Shown piece after piece: positions 42,546 to 52,556 of a stretch of DNA of 64,000 bases. Positions within the stretch are counted from its first letter, which is position 1. Every line of letters starts with the position of its first letter. Position numbers and translations under genes: made by a program. This stretch comes from Chlorops oryzae (taxonomy: Eukaryota; Arthropoda; Insecta; Diptera; Chloropidae), in assembly GCA_020466095.1 (NCBI GenBank), contig CM035808.1, positions 80,330,779 to 80,394,778 on the forward strand, read 5' to 3'. The notes beneath the pieces are model-generated. The model was not told where the DNA came from and did not search any database. It saw only the letters and a list, made by a program, of their open reading frames with translations.

Positions 42546-42830
42546 ATGCAATCAGATTTGACAGTTCCAATTCACATAGGAATTAATTTAAAAAAAAATA
42601 TTGACGAAGGAAAGTATGGTCAAACAAAGGAAGCTATGTACAATTTGCTGTCGATGTTTAACACCTCTTACTTATGTGAAAGTTCATTCTCCTTCCACAA
42701 ACTAATTCAAACACGTCATAGAAGTAAACTGACAAATAAACATCTTCAGGATTTACTTCGCATCAAATGCTACCAGAATGATATAGATCTCATTTGCTTT
42801 GTTGAACATACTCCTTCTTTGCAGCATTAA
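42546..42830 (+). pseudogene. hAT transposase C-terminal (dimerisation) fragment
   Basis: The frame encodes LLSMFNTSYLCESSFSF, then TRHRSKLTNKHLQDLLRI, the conserved hAT C-terminal block through which these transposases dimerise. About 94 residues remain; the catalytic part is not seen upstream. Downstream, at 42900-43066, is sequence shared with 59466-59770, ending near CAGGGTTCGATACATACGC on the complement, a plausible hAT terminal repeat. Confidence 0.65.
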
Positions 42831-42899
42831 ATGACTTCATATATTTTTTCTTCGTTTATTTCTTCATATATTTTCATATTTTTTTTTAAATTTCCTTTC

Positions 42900-43066
42900 A
42901 TTACTTTTCTTATACCTCTAAATTTTTTTCAGTCAGAAAAATTTGCACAAAATGTCAATTAAAGTTGGTTTTTCAATTTGACGTACAAGTTTTTTTTTCA
43001 CTGTTAGCTTTTAAAAGCTTTCAACACATAGACACTTATGCGTATGTATCGAACCCTGACAACCTC
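42900..43066. repeat. Dispersed hAT-associated repeat (partner at 59466-59770)
   Basis: Two blocks are shared: TTTTTCAGTCAGAAAAATTT with TGCACAAAA, and CTTTCAACACATAGACACTT. The second copy has about 130 extra bases between them. Probably the 3' part of one transposon family. Confidence 0.55.
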
Positions 43067-43179
43067 TGTCTTACACTATCGATTTAAAAGTGGCCCACTT
43101 GAGAGACTTTTGTCAAAGTGAATTTTGTTTTATTTTTCAATAGACAATTCTTTTCCAGAAGACGGATACACGTCTTTTT

Positions 43180-43500
43180 ATACCCAGCGTCAGCAGGGTT
43201 AGTTTTGTGCGAATCTTTTAACTAAGCCCCGTAGATAAAGACATATATATATATTCTTGATCAGGATCAAAAACTGAATCGCTTTTGACATGTCCGTCTG
43301 TCCGTCCGTCTGTCCGTCCGTCTGTCCGTCCGTCTGTCCGTCCGTCTGCCGTCTGACCGTCTGTCTATCCGTCTGTTCGGATCTCCTCCGAAACGGCTGG
43401 ACCTACCAAGTAAAAATTTGGCACACAGGTATATCGGGATCTTATATAGAAATATTAAATTTTTTCTTACAGCGTGTTCCCTCTTAAGCCGAAAATACGT
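43180..43500 (-). mobile_element. Mini-me-like family B fragment
   Basis: Terminal part only: TATACCCAGCGTCAGCAGGG, TA stretch, TTGATCAGGATCAAAAACTG, then (GTCC)n at 43289-43377 and TCGGATCTCCTCCGAAACGG. The 127-bp repeats are missing. Confidence 0.7.
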
Positions 43501-43848
43501 TTTTCGACGTTTTCGTATTTTCTACTGAAATCACGAATAAATCAAGTAGTCCTGTTATAGAGAAAACTGTCAAATGAGAATACGCTACGGTACGAAAATA
43601 CGCGTACTTTGAACGAAATTATGCAAGAAAATACAAACAAAATTCAAGTTTTATTTTCCGAAATTTCTGTTCTTGAACTCTTTCAACAGCATTTTTATGA
43701 ATTGAAAACACGCAATTTGAAAAACTACTGTGAACAATCTTATTTCTAAAAACACGAAAAAATTCCCTGGGCATGTCACCACTCATGTGATTTCCTCGTG
43801 GGTCTTATTTTCGGTTTCCCGCTTGTTCATTCCAACCAAAAATACTTA

Positions 43849-44717
43849 GAGCCAATTTCACCAAAGGCATTTCATTTTAATTACCCATTGGCATTTAACT
43901 AAGCATTTAATTTTCATCCCATTTTACCAAATCCAAAATTCAATAACGCGGAAGTATGGCACCTCTTATTTTTAGAGCAGCACTGTCTCTATAAGTTGGT
44001 TGCAACCAAAATAAATAAATGAAAAATGTTAATAAAAATACCCAGCAAGCATTTGTATAATTTTTTTGCAAAGGTGCTTACGCTTTGTCATTTGTTTTCA
44101 AAAAGCTTTCGAAATTCTTTTCAATCATACAAAAAAATTTATGTATTAAAAAATGTTCAATCATTTTCTTAACTTGACAATATAAATGTTTTTGATTCTT
44201 CGATCGAATTGAATAAAAACGGATTCCCTTTGTTCGTTTAATTTCGTTAGAGTAAATGTTTGCTATTCCTAGCCGAGTTTCCACTCTTCATAAAGAAAGT
44301 ATGGGTATTCATTCAGAGCTCGAACTTATAGCATGTTTCCACATTGAATTAACATAGTGAATAAACCATATGGATTAGAGTCTGTAAAGCATCTGCATCA
44401 AATCTTATCAACATTAGTAAGTATTTGTTTTTAGTCTCCTGATTCAATATATAGAATAATAATCGTAATTATACGCTCCTAAATGTGAAAACTAACGCAA
44501 AGAAGTTCTCAGAGTTCACTCCTTTGAGAGTTCGAATGAATTCCCATAGTGTCTTCTTGAATCAGCTGTTTTTATTTGGAATACACAGAGTTCCATCAAC
44601 TCTATTTCAGTGCCCGATATGGATTTCTAAAGTACGGGATGCCATTTAGAATGGTCAAAATGAAAATCTGTGCTCAAATGACGATTCGTATTTAAATATG
44701 CTTGGTGAAATTGGCTC
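43849..44717. mobile_element. PIF/Harbinger-like non-autonomous element (869 bp)
   Basis: Inverted termini GAGCCAATTTCACCAA followed by GCAT (left has one extra A). TTA flanks both sides (43846-43848 and 44718-44720), the 3-bp duplication usual for PIF/Harbinger. No transposase; the 68-codon minus frame inside is Lys-rich with no motif. Its internal sequence does not resemble the other elements here. Confidence 0.65.
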
Positions 44718-44983
44718 TTAGAATAAAATATAATACGCATTTGATTATTTGAAACATAAGCATACACAGACTCTCACCCAAACAAACCCATAGTTAGCAA
44801 ACATTAATACATAGGTTTTCATATAACATACACAAGCCCTCAGTTACCAAACATCTGTTATAAAAATAAATTAGTTTTTATTTAGGCTCTTCCCTTAACC
44901 GTTTCGTTGCCACAATTAAAATAGAGCTCTTTAGCAAAATAGTTTTCGTTTATTCTATTAAACTTACAAAACCAGATGCTTCT

Positions 44984-45188
44984 TGATAGGTATTTGAATC
45001 CTATTCAAATGAATTGTAATTGAATTCAGTATTGTTGTTATATCAAAGAAGACGACATAATCACTTTTGTATATGTAGCGGTATTCTAATATTCTCTCAT
45101 TTAGTTCGTAAGTTCTTAAAATGTTAATTACTCAATAAAAGTCAGTCATCTGTATACTCTTGATGGAGTCACACGCGGAAATATTGCA
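44984..45188 (+). repeat. 5' LTR of the mag-like element
   Basis: 205 bp, TG...CA; contains AATAAAAG near 45135 as a poly(A) signal. Begins with an imperfect inverted repeat, ATTTGAATCCTATTCAAAT. Confidence 0.95.
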
Positions 45189-45189
45189 G

Positions 45190-45199
45190 TGGCGACGAG
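45190..45199 (+). promoter_or_regulatory. Primer-binding site, tRNA-Ser-like
   Basis: TGGCGACGAG, one base inside the LTR, complements the 3' end of a Ser(GCU)-type tRNA for ten bases; pairing then stops (AAAA follows). Confidence 0.75.
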
Positions 45200-45243
45200 A
45201 AAATTGAATAAAAGTAAAAGTAGTAGACGCGATCAAGTTAAAA

Positions 45244-46071
45244 ATGTCGGAAGCCGCGAATATCGCAAAAATTATATCGGATCAGAATAAATTTATGAAA
45301 AGTCTCTTAGAGGAGCAAATGGGATTTATACAGTCCATGCTACAGTATAGGAATAATTCAGACGTTCGTGAAAGTACAGTAGTACCAACATTCCATGCGT
45401 TCAAGAAGGAACAAGGAATATGGGATTCGTATATGCAACAGATGGCTCAACATTTTTCAGCGTATTCAGTGGCCAATGAGGAGAAGAAAAAAGCATTTTT
45501 CTTAACATGGGTGGGAAGCGAGACCTTCGAGCTGCTGAAAAAGTTATTCGGAAGAAATGATTTAGAGGGCATAGAGTACAACAATCTAGTGAAAAAACTA
45601 ACGGAACATTTCCAAGAGCAAATCCACGTGGTTGCCGCGCGATATCAGTTCAACCGATGCTTGATGAAATCGTCTCAGACGTACCGAGAATGGGTTGCCG
45701 AGTTAAGAGGAATAGCCCGGCAGTGTCAGTTTCAGTGCAACGCAACCAATTGCACACATTCATATGTCGATGAAATGATAAGAGACATGATAATTTTACA
45801 TACACCACACGATACCGTACGATCAGCAGCGCTTCAAAAATTAAAACCAACATTAGACGATGTGTTGCTAATTGCCGAGTCGTTTATGTCTACTTTCAGC
45901 GCTACGCAATCGATTAAGCAGCAGCATCTACAAGAGAATATGCCGGTAGTCAACGAAATCACGCCACAGTCCAAAAAGCAATCAAAAAAGGACAAAAAAA
46001 AAAAAGTGTTACAGTTGTGGTGGATCTCATCTTCGAAGCGACTGCAAGTTCAGAGAGGCAGTGTGTTATGA
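45244..46071 (+). CDS. gag: Gag (N-terminal and capsid part), frame broken at a 12-A run
   Basis: The Gag domain runs from Met1 to about residue 250, with TWVGSETFELLKKLF and QTYREWVAELRGIARQC typical of K02A2.6-like gypsy Gag. At 45994-46005 there are twelve A residues. Beyond them the annotated frame gives only about 20 nonsense residues, while the +1 frame carries two zinc knuckles: CYSCGGSHLRSDC (46007-46045) and CYDCGKSGHIAKAC (46064-46105). One base too many in the A run, or slippage on it, explains this. Start chosen at the first Met after the PBS. Confidence 0.85.
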   Translation: MSEAANIAKIISDQNKFMKSLLEEQMGFIQSMLQYRNNSDVRESTVVPTFHAFKKEQGIWDSYMQQMAQHFSAYSVANEEKKKAFFLTWVGSETFELLKKLFGRNDLEGIEYNNLVKKLTEHFQEQIHVVAARYQFNRCLMKSSQTYREWVAELRGIARQCQFQCNATNCTHSYVDEMIRDMIILHTPHDTVRSAALQKLKPTLDDVLLIAESFMSTFSATQSIKQQHLQENMPVVNEITPQSKKQSKKDKKKKVLQLWWISSSKRLQVQRGSVL

Positions 46072-48196
46072 CTGCGGCAAGTCAGGCCATATAGCGAAAG
46101 CGTGTAGGGCAAACAACAAAAATGCGAACAAAGAAAAATCGGAAGAAAAGAGAAGAGACAAAACCGGTGCACAAACCAACGCAGTAGACGCGATTGAGAG
46201 TGTTTTTAATACAACGGAGGAATTAGCAAAAGACAAAAGGAAGAAATTCATTGAAGTTGAAATTTTAAACAGAACAGTTATTTTTCAAATGGATTCCGGG
46301 TCTTCAGTTTCAGTAATCACCCAAAACACATACAAAGAACTAGGCAAACCAAAATTACGAAAGTGCACGCGACCAATTTACGGCTATGGAAAAAAAATTA
46401 TAGAGACTTTGGGAGAATTCGAAGTACAAATGAAATGTCAACGGCTGGAAAACTCGGGCGTGCTGGTAGTTGCAAAAGTTGGCAGTGGTTACAATTTATT
46501 TGGGATGGACCTTTTTGAGAGTTTTAATTTCGATATAATTCAAATAAATTCCGTGGAAAGTGATACTAAAAAGCTAACGGAAAAATCGAAACAATTACTT
46601 GACAAGTTTGAGGACTTGTTTGAGCCTGCGATGGGTACAATTAACAACTTTAAGGCGAATATTAAATTAAAGCCCCATGCGGTACCGAAATTTTTCAAAA
46701 GCAGACCAATTCCATTTGCACTTTTGGAAAAGTTCAAGTTGGAAGCTGATCGTCTGGTTGAGTCCGGCATCTGGAAGCCGGTGAAATTTAGTGATTGGGC
46801 ATCTCCGATAGTACTCGCTCCGAAAGCCGACGGCAGCATTCGTATTTGCGGTGACTTTAAGGTTTCGATTAATAATCAAATTGATATCGAGCGTTTTCCA
46901 TTACCTACCCGCAAACAGCTGTTCCATAAAATTCGATATGGCTGCATTTTTTCAAAGATAGATTTGAAAGATGCATATTTGCAGTTTGAGCTCGAAGAGG
47001 AGTCAAAAAAGTTGCTGGTCGTAAACACACCTTTGGGATTGTTCGAATACCAACGTCTTCCATACGGGATTTCTAGTGCGCCAGCCATTTTTCAAAGGTA
47101 TTTGGAACAGATGTTACAGAATATTGAGGGTTGCGGAAATTACCTTGACGACATAATCGTGTCGTCAGGAACGATAGAAGAGCACATACAAAGTTTGGAA
47201 CAATTTTTTTCATTGTTACGAGAATGCGGAATCAAATGCAAAAAGAATAAGTGCAGTTTTTTTCAAGATCATATTGAGTATTTGGGCAGACGAGTCAGCG
47301 CAGAGGGAATCTTGCCCGTGCAGTCAGGCGTTACGGCCATTAAAAACCTAAGGCGTCCCGGAAGTGTCAAGGAAGTCGAGGCGTTAATGGGAAAAATTAA
47401 TTATTACCATAATTATATTCCACAAATGGCACAAATCGCCGCGCCCATCAACCAACTTCGGAGACAAAATGCTCGTTTCAAATGCACACCGGTGCATGAG
47501 GAAGCTTTTAACTCCCTAAAACAGCATATAGTAAAGGCAGTACAGTTGGTCCACTATCAGGAACATTTTCCACTTATTCTAGCGACAGACGCTTCGTCAT
47601 ACGGCATCGGCGCCGTGATTTCTCACATTTATAACGACGGCAGTGAACGACCGATAGCATTCGCATCGAAGACGCTTAATGTGCATCAGATAAAATACAG
47701 TCAAATAGAGAAGGAAGGGTTAGCGATTGTGTTCGGAGTACAAAAATTTCATCAGTACTTGTATGGTCGTAAATTCATCCTTTTAACCGACCATAAACCG
47801 CTCGTCAGCACTTTTAATCCAGGGAAGCATCTGCCTACCGCGACGACCAATAGATTACAACGCTGGGCGATTATTCTTATGGCATACCAGTTCGAGATAA
47901 AATACAAGCCGACGTCACAGCATGCAAACGCAGATGCACTTTCACGCCTTTCTGAAGGACCCGACCATAATTTCGACAAAGATGAAGAGTGTTTTAATGT
48001 TGAGGTCGTGGACACTCCCATTGATGCTGAAGTCATCCGTTTTCACACCAAGAAAGATGAGATCCTGAAAACAGTTAGTCGATTCATTCAAAATGGGTGG
48101 CCTGCCTCAAAAGAACGACAGCCTGCAACAATATTACCATATTTTCAACGTCAGTCGAATTATTGCATGAAGGCCACTGGGGCGTTGTCCGAATGA
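46061..48196 (+). CDS. pol: Pol: protease, reverse transcriptase, RNase H
   Basis: The open frame extends upstream to the A run and includes both Gag zinc knuckles. The protease active site is MDSGSSVSVIT (about residue 77). RT follows, with WASPIVLAPK, FSKIDLKDAYLQ and the catalytic YLDD at 47141-47152. RNase H has LATDASSYGIGAV and ends with LTDHKPL. It copies the element RNA into DNA. The frame ends at PYFQRQSN and about a dozen off-frame residues, just before the integrase zinc domain, where about 30 residues normally present in this family are missing. Confidence 0.9.
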   Translation: MCYDCGKSGHIAKACRANNKNANKEKSEEKRRDKTGAQTNAVDAIESVFNTTEELAKDKRKKFIEVEILNRTVIFQMDSGSSVSVITQNTYKELGKPKLRKCTRPIYGYGKKIIETLGEFEVQMKCQRLENSGVLVVAKVGSGYNLFGMDLFESFNFDIIQINSVESDTKKLTEKSKQLLDKFEDLFEPAMGTINNFKANIKLKPHAVPKFFKSRPIPFALLEKFKLEADRLVESGIWKPVKFSDWASPIVLAPKADGSIRICGDFKVSINNQIDIERFPLPTRKQLFHKIRYGCIFSKIDLKDAYLQFELEEESKKLLVVNTPLGLFEYQRLPYGISSAPAIFQRYLEQMLQNIEGCGNYLDDIIVSSGTIEEHIQSLEQFFSLLRECGIKCKKNKCSFFQDHIEYLGRRVSAEGILPVQSGVTAIKNLRRPGSVKEVEALMGKINYYHNYIPQMAQIAAPINQLRRQNARFKCTPVHEEAFNSLKQHIVKAVQLVHYQEHFPLILATDASSYGIGAVISHIYNDGSERPIAFASKTLNVHQIKYSQIEKEGLAIVFGVQKFHQYLYGRKFILLTDHKPLVSTFNPGKHLPTATTNRLQRWAIILMAYQFEIKYKPTSQHANADALSRLSEGPDHNFDKDEECFNVEVVDTPIDAEVIRFHTKKDEILKTVSRFIQNGWPASKERQPATILPYFQRQSNYCMKATGALSE

Positions 48197-49188
48197 AGCA
48201 GCTGGCTCGAAGATACTGTTGGTGGCCTGGTATGGACAAAGCGGTCGAGAAGCTAGCAGCATCCTGCCTGACTTGCAAGGCAGTAGCTGCACAACCGCCT
48301 AAGGAATTTAAACCTTGGCCTGAAGCTCAACGGCCTTGGGAGCGTGTTCATATTGATTTCGCAGGACCAGTGTTCGCAGGGAAAATGTGGCTCATATGTG
48401 TCGACGCGTACTCTCAGTATCCTTATGTCATTCAGTTGCAGGGTACCACATCTTCTGACACTATAAAAGCACTCGCTACCGTTTTCGCCATAGAAGGACT
48501 TCCTGAGACGTTAGTTAGCGACAACGGGCCACAGCTGACGTCAACTCAATTCCAAGAATTTTGCTCGACTAATGGCATCGAACATATAACGACAGCACCG
48601 TTTCACCCGGCGTCTAATGGCTTGGCAGAGCGCTTTGTACGCACATTTAAAACGTCAGTAAAAAAAATTATGGACGATGGCATACCACTGAATGAGGCAG
48701 TGACAAAATTTTTGGCAACGTATCGATCAATTCCAAACGCCAAGGATAAGTCACCAGCAGAACTACTACATGGTCGAACCGTTCGTACGCTGTTAACGCA
48801 GATTTTGCCAATCAAGAAGACAGCTAGGCATGATGAAGCAACGCCTAAGTACCGCAGCGATTGTAAGGTATTTATGCGCAACTATAGTAGCGGTCCTAAA
48901 TGGGTCGAAGGAGTAATCGAGAGACCTTTAGGCAAAATGGTATATTTGGTTAAGACGCCGACTGGTCTTTGCAAGCGTCATCAGAATCAACTACAGTTAC
49001 GTCATTCGTCACCACTCCAGCTAACGGAAATTACACCTTCAACGCCGAAGCAACAACTGGCGCAAGAAAATGTGCGGCCTAATAACGCAGCTCAAGATGT
49101 ACAACACACCCCTACATTGGGCGGCCCCTTGCGACGAAGTCAGCGCGATAGAAAGCCAGTATCGCGATTCCAGATAGAGGAGTTCTGA
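48097..49188 (+). CDS. Integrase domain, in a separate frame
   Basis: Inserts element DNA into the genome. The reading is meaningful from LLHEGHWG (about 48160). The zinc domain HEGH...SCLTC is present. Core catalytic residues are D in HIDFAG (48355-48357), D in SDNGPQ (48520-48522) and E in GLAERF (48628-48630), giving a normal D-35-E spacing. A C-terminal domain and basic tail (RRSQRDRKPVSR) follow. The start at 48097 is not a real start. A deletion with frame change at about 48155-48160 separates it from RNase H. Confidence 0.9.
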   Translation: MACLKRTTACNNITIFSTSVELLHEGHWGVVRMKQLARRYCWWPGMDKAVEKLAASCLTCKAVAAQPPKEFKPWPEAQRPWERVHIDFAGPVFAGKMWLICVDAYSQYPYVIQLQGTTSSDTIKALATVFAIEGLPETLVSDNGPQLTSTQFQEFCSTNGIEHITTAPFHPASNGLAERFVRTFKTSVKKIMDDGIPLNEAVTKFLATYRSIPNAKDKSPAELLHGRTVRTLLTQILPIKKTARHDEATPKYRSDCKVFMRNYSSGPKWVEGVIERPLGKMVYLVKTPTGLCKRHQNQLQLRHSSPLQLTEITPSTPKQQLAQENVRPNNAAQDVQHTPTLGGPLRRSQRDRKPVSRFQIEEF

Positions 49189-49204
49189 ATTAAGGGGTGA
49201 ATAA

Positions 49205-49409
49205 TGATAGGTATTTGAATCCTATTCAAATGAATTGTAATTGAATTCAGTATTGTTGTTATATCAAAGAAGACGACATAATCACTTTTGTATATGTAGC
49301 GGTATTCTAATATTCTCTCATTTAGTTCGTAAGTTCTTAAAATGTTAATTACTCAATAAAAGTCAGTCATCTGTATACTCTTGATGGAGTCACACGCGGA
49401 AATATTGCA
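49205..49409 (+). repeat. 3' LTR of the mag-like element
   Basis: Matches the 5' LTR base for base by eye. It is preceded by a weak purine tract (AAGGGGTGAATAA, 49192-49204). Confidence 0.95.
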
Positions 49410-49512
49410 CTTCTCAATTTGGGGGCCAGCACTCCTCCACTACACTGCATTGCCAACGTATCAACCACTGTCATACACCTTATTAGTTTTGTAGACATAA
49501 TGACGAGAGCAT

Positions 49513-50274
49513 TTTTATACCCAGCGTAAGCGGGGTGTATTAGTTTTGTGCCAATCTTGTAACAGGGAGAATTAAGCTCTGGATATATAGAAAAATGTAT
49601 ATAGAAATGATCAGGATCAAAAACTGAATCGATTTAGACATATCCGTCTGTCCGTCCGTCCGTGGTCGGATCTCCTCCGAAACGGTTAAACCAATGAAGT
49701 CGAAATTTGGCACACATGTATATCGGCGTCCGTGTATGATCCTAAGTAAAAATGGGAGACATCCGCCCACTGCCACGCCCAAAAATGAATTTATTGTGTT
49801 TTCAGTAAAATGCTTGTATCTTGCGAACCACTCAACACATTCCATTGATATTTGGTGTACTGGTAAACTACAAAAAGGTACATATTCTGAAATAAAATGG
49901 ACGCCCTCCTCCTCGAGCCACGCCCACAAATAAAGGCTTATCGTAACTTGTGAAGTAAAAAGCGTAGAAGCTTCAAAACTGCAACATAGGTTCACCAAGG
50001 CGAATAAAAGGTTTAGGAACAAAAATTTGTTTAGCCCGCGCACTGCCACGCCCACAAATGAAGATTTTTCGTAACTTCCGAGGTAAGAGGCGTAGAAGCT
50101 TCAAATTCGCAACATAGGTTCACCAAGGCGAATGAAAGGTGTAGGGAAATAATTTTTGTGGCCCTCCCACTGCCACGCCCACAAATAGAAAAGCATAACA
50201 TAGTGGGCTCATAATGTCGGGACGCCGGGTATTTCAAAGTCGGACTTCACCGACTTTAGCTTTCTTACTTGTTT
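49513..50274 (-). mobile_element. Mini-me-like element family B, copy near the mag-like LTR
   Basis: Starts at the hairpin end TATACCCAGCGTAAGCGGGG, has TTGATCAGG-like sequence interrupted by a short TA tract, a very short GTCC tract (49643-49664) and about three degenerate 127-bp units (CTGCCACGCCCACAAAT), then ends at AGCTTTCTTACTTGTT. The frames here are non-coding. Confidence 0.75.
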
Positions 50275-50857
50275 CTCTTAGATTCTGTAACATTTTAATA
50301 TTAATTCCCTTTACTGCACAAGCTCTCCCTCTGTTAAATCGATCGGTCTGTTAACGGATCCGCGTGTTCTAGCTGATAACATTAAAACTTGCGTATGGCC
50401 TCAAACCTTGTTAAAGGATAGAAATTTTTAATATCTTTCAGAAAATTTGTTTGACTTTTTTTTAAGGAATTAAATGTTAATATATTTCTGAAACAGTTGA
50501 GTTGTGATAAAAACGTTTTTGACTCGTTATTTTGTGATAAAATGTTCTTGCCAAAACCATTTTTTTTTAGATTTAATCCTAAAATTTTTTATTAAAAAAT
50601 TATATTATCCATAGAATGAATAAAACTTCATTTAGCGCCAATTTTTGTGGTGTCAAGCTCCACCCCCTTTTCATACAAATTAATTTCGTCCTTAAAATCT
50701 GACAAGGACGAGCAAAATTTTTAAGTCGTTACAGAAATAGAGCATAAAAAGCACGTAATTGTCAGATAAAAATGCCTGATTTTGCCAAAAAGAGGTTTGC
50801 AGCTTCAGCTTCGATCGAATATAGCAACAAATGTTATGTTATACAAAAAATTAACCG
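50275..50857. other. AT-rich interval, nothing recognised
   Basis: Poly-T and poly-A tracts only; no supported gene or element ends. Confidence 0.5.
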
Positions 50858-51082
50858 CCTGATTCTGAATGTTGCCAAGGACCAAATTCCCGTTGAATTT
50901 ACTTTACTCGAGACTAAAATTCTTTTTTTTTAAGTAGATATGGTTAAAAAAAATGACGAGTATGGGTCAAATACCCATTCTCCATCGAATTTGTTCCTCC
51001 AAATATTAAAAAAAAAGAAGTTAACTCTCGAGAAAAGTAAATTCCTCGGGAATGCGTTCCCCGGGAATACTCAGAATCGGAC
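50858..51082. mobile_element. MITE of about 225 bp with 55-60 bp inverted termini
   Basis: The left end CTGATTCTGAATGTTGCC runs to GAATTTACTTTACTCGAGA. The right end is its imperfect inverse (TCTCGAGAAAAGTAAATTC, then GGGAATACTCAGAATCGG). The short middle is AT-rich. The termini have diverged, so it is old; the target duplication is unclear. Confidence 0.6.
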
Positions 51083-51136
51083 TGAAAGAGAAATGTTTAA
51101 ATGAAAATATATTCATTTACAAACATACCGTTTAAG

Positions 51137-51275
51137 AGAATTAGCTGGGTGTTGTACTTTTTTGGGAAAAATATTGATGGCAAGCATGTTACTTGCGCTA
51201 TTTGTGGAGCAATGATGTGCTGCCATAACTCCACGACTTCGCGTAGCAACCATTTAAATTAAGTCCACAAAAAGG
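51137..51275 (+). pseudogene. BED-type zinc finger fragment (hAT transposase N-terminus)
   Basis: One frame reads SWVLYFFGKN, VTCAICGAMMCC, then RSNHLN, a stop, and VHKKD. This is the aromatic pair, CxxC and terminal His pattern of BED fingers at the N-terminus of hAT transposases. Further stops follow, so only a relic remains. Confidence 0.6.
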
Positions 51276-52069
51276 ATCAAAGCCACACGTTAGTTGAATG
51301 TTCAAAAAATATATATTAAAACCTACATGGACATGGATGAAAAAATTAAGCTCAATACCGCAAAGTATAAGTCTTCCTACATTTTTGTAAAACAACAGGG
51401 GCTATTTGAAAGAATAGTTGTAAAAAATATTTAAACCAAGGAAAAAAAAAGAACACATAAATTATTTTGTGAGTCTGCACCAAGCACAAAAGCTTACAAA
51501 AACAACAACACTATCACAAGCATAGCGAATGGGCAAGTGCAATCGCAACAGCAACAAGCGCGCGATTTGGTGAGCAAACAGGGCAACGACATTCTCAATC
51601 ATCGCGCCCCGGAAAAAAAAAATGATGTAGTAATATTGCATCGGCGAATTTGCCGCGGCGGCAAAAAAGGTCATCCAAACAACTTCGGCCTGAAGAGAGA
51701 AAACGTCACCGCAGCAATATCGATCTACAATTGAACAGAATATACAACGTATCATCGAAGCAATTTGTCCCCATTTATATATAATCGATTACACAAATCT
51801 ACAAATATCCACAACCTCCATATTGAGAGACGAATATGCTTCACCTTTTCTACTGCCCGTTACAAAATTGGGCACCTTTAGATTTATATATAAACAAATT
51901 TAGAAAAAATGCAAAGCGGCTATTCGAATAGTTTGAAGCAACTAATCGAAGAATCGCTGGTTTTCGAATATTCGAATATTCGACGGCTTGGGATTATTTG
52001 AATAGTGAAAATCGATTTTGTCTATTCGAAGAAGGTCATATTCGAGTAATCGAATATCGAGAATTCTAG
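51276..52069. other. Decayed interval with palindromic TTCGAATA repeats
   Basis: Probably further hAT debris. Around 51960-52055 the motif ATTCGAATATTCGA and variants recur on both strands, a dense set of short palindromes. No open gene is supported. Confidence 0.4.
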
Positions 52070-52182
52070 TTATAATCGTTGTATCTCTCTTGAAGGGAAC
52101 TACGTTGAATAATAAAAATGAATTTTGACAAAAAAATGTGTTTTTTTTTTTTTTTAGACCGGGGACTTATCAGCCAACCTGT
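52070..52182 (+). mobile_element. Mariner 3'-end fragment
   Basis: The last codons of the transposase (EGNYVE), the 3' untranslated part with an expanded T run and the right inverted repeat, followed by TA. The left limit is abrupt. Confidence 0.85.
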
Positions 52183-52376
52183 TATGTACACAAGATTAAA
52201 TAGGAGAGGATGAGGATTTTTGACATTTTAAATGAATTCATTTAACAGTAGATTTCGATACCTTAATGCAAACATCAAGTTTTCACATAAAGCATTCATG
52301 TTTTTTCCGTTTAAAATATCTATGATTTGGGCAATGAAGAGTGCTAACTGGCCAAGGAGCCTCATGCGCGCATGGA

Positions 52377-52556
52377 AACCAAAGTTTTCGGCACCATAGC
52401 ACATGGTGGTTCTGGCAGCGACAGAGACAATTTTGAACTTATTAGTAAATGAGATTTTGGGGTATATTATATAGTTATTCCATGAAGAAAATATGGCGTA
52501 TTTAGCACTCTGAATATTTTAATTCAAGTGTTTATGCAAAGATGGGTTAAAATCAG
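52377..52556. repeat. Dispersed repeat, copy 1 (partner 60519-60685)
   Basis: Shares with the partner the 48-base start containing CGGCACCATAGCACATGGTG and later blocks ATTATTCCATG-like, ATGGCGTATTTAGCA and AAGTGTTTATGCA. The core GCACCATAGCACATGGTGGT is an interrupted palindrome (CACCAT/ATGGTG). No coding; family unknown. Confidence 0.65.

Larger units (their letters stand above)
44984..49409 (+). mobile_element. Mag-like Ty3/gypsy retrotransposon with identical LTRs (4426 bp)
   Basis: Two 205-bp LTRs (TGATAGG...ATTGCA) that I read as identical, and a 5-bp duplication CTTCT at 44979-44983 and 49410-49414. The PBS fits tRNA-Ser, as in the mag lineage. Coding order is Gag, protease, RT, RNase H, integrase. 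Despite its youth the coding region has two frame breaks: a 12-A run in gag and a gap before the integrase zinc domain. Confidence 0.95.

Noticed and set aside
42221..43066. Complete hAT element bounded by CAGG at 42221 and CCTG at 43063
   Set aside because: The termini match only weakly and the flanks show no 8-bp duplication; only the coding fragment and shared repeat are reported.
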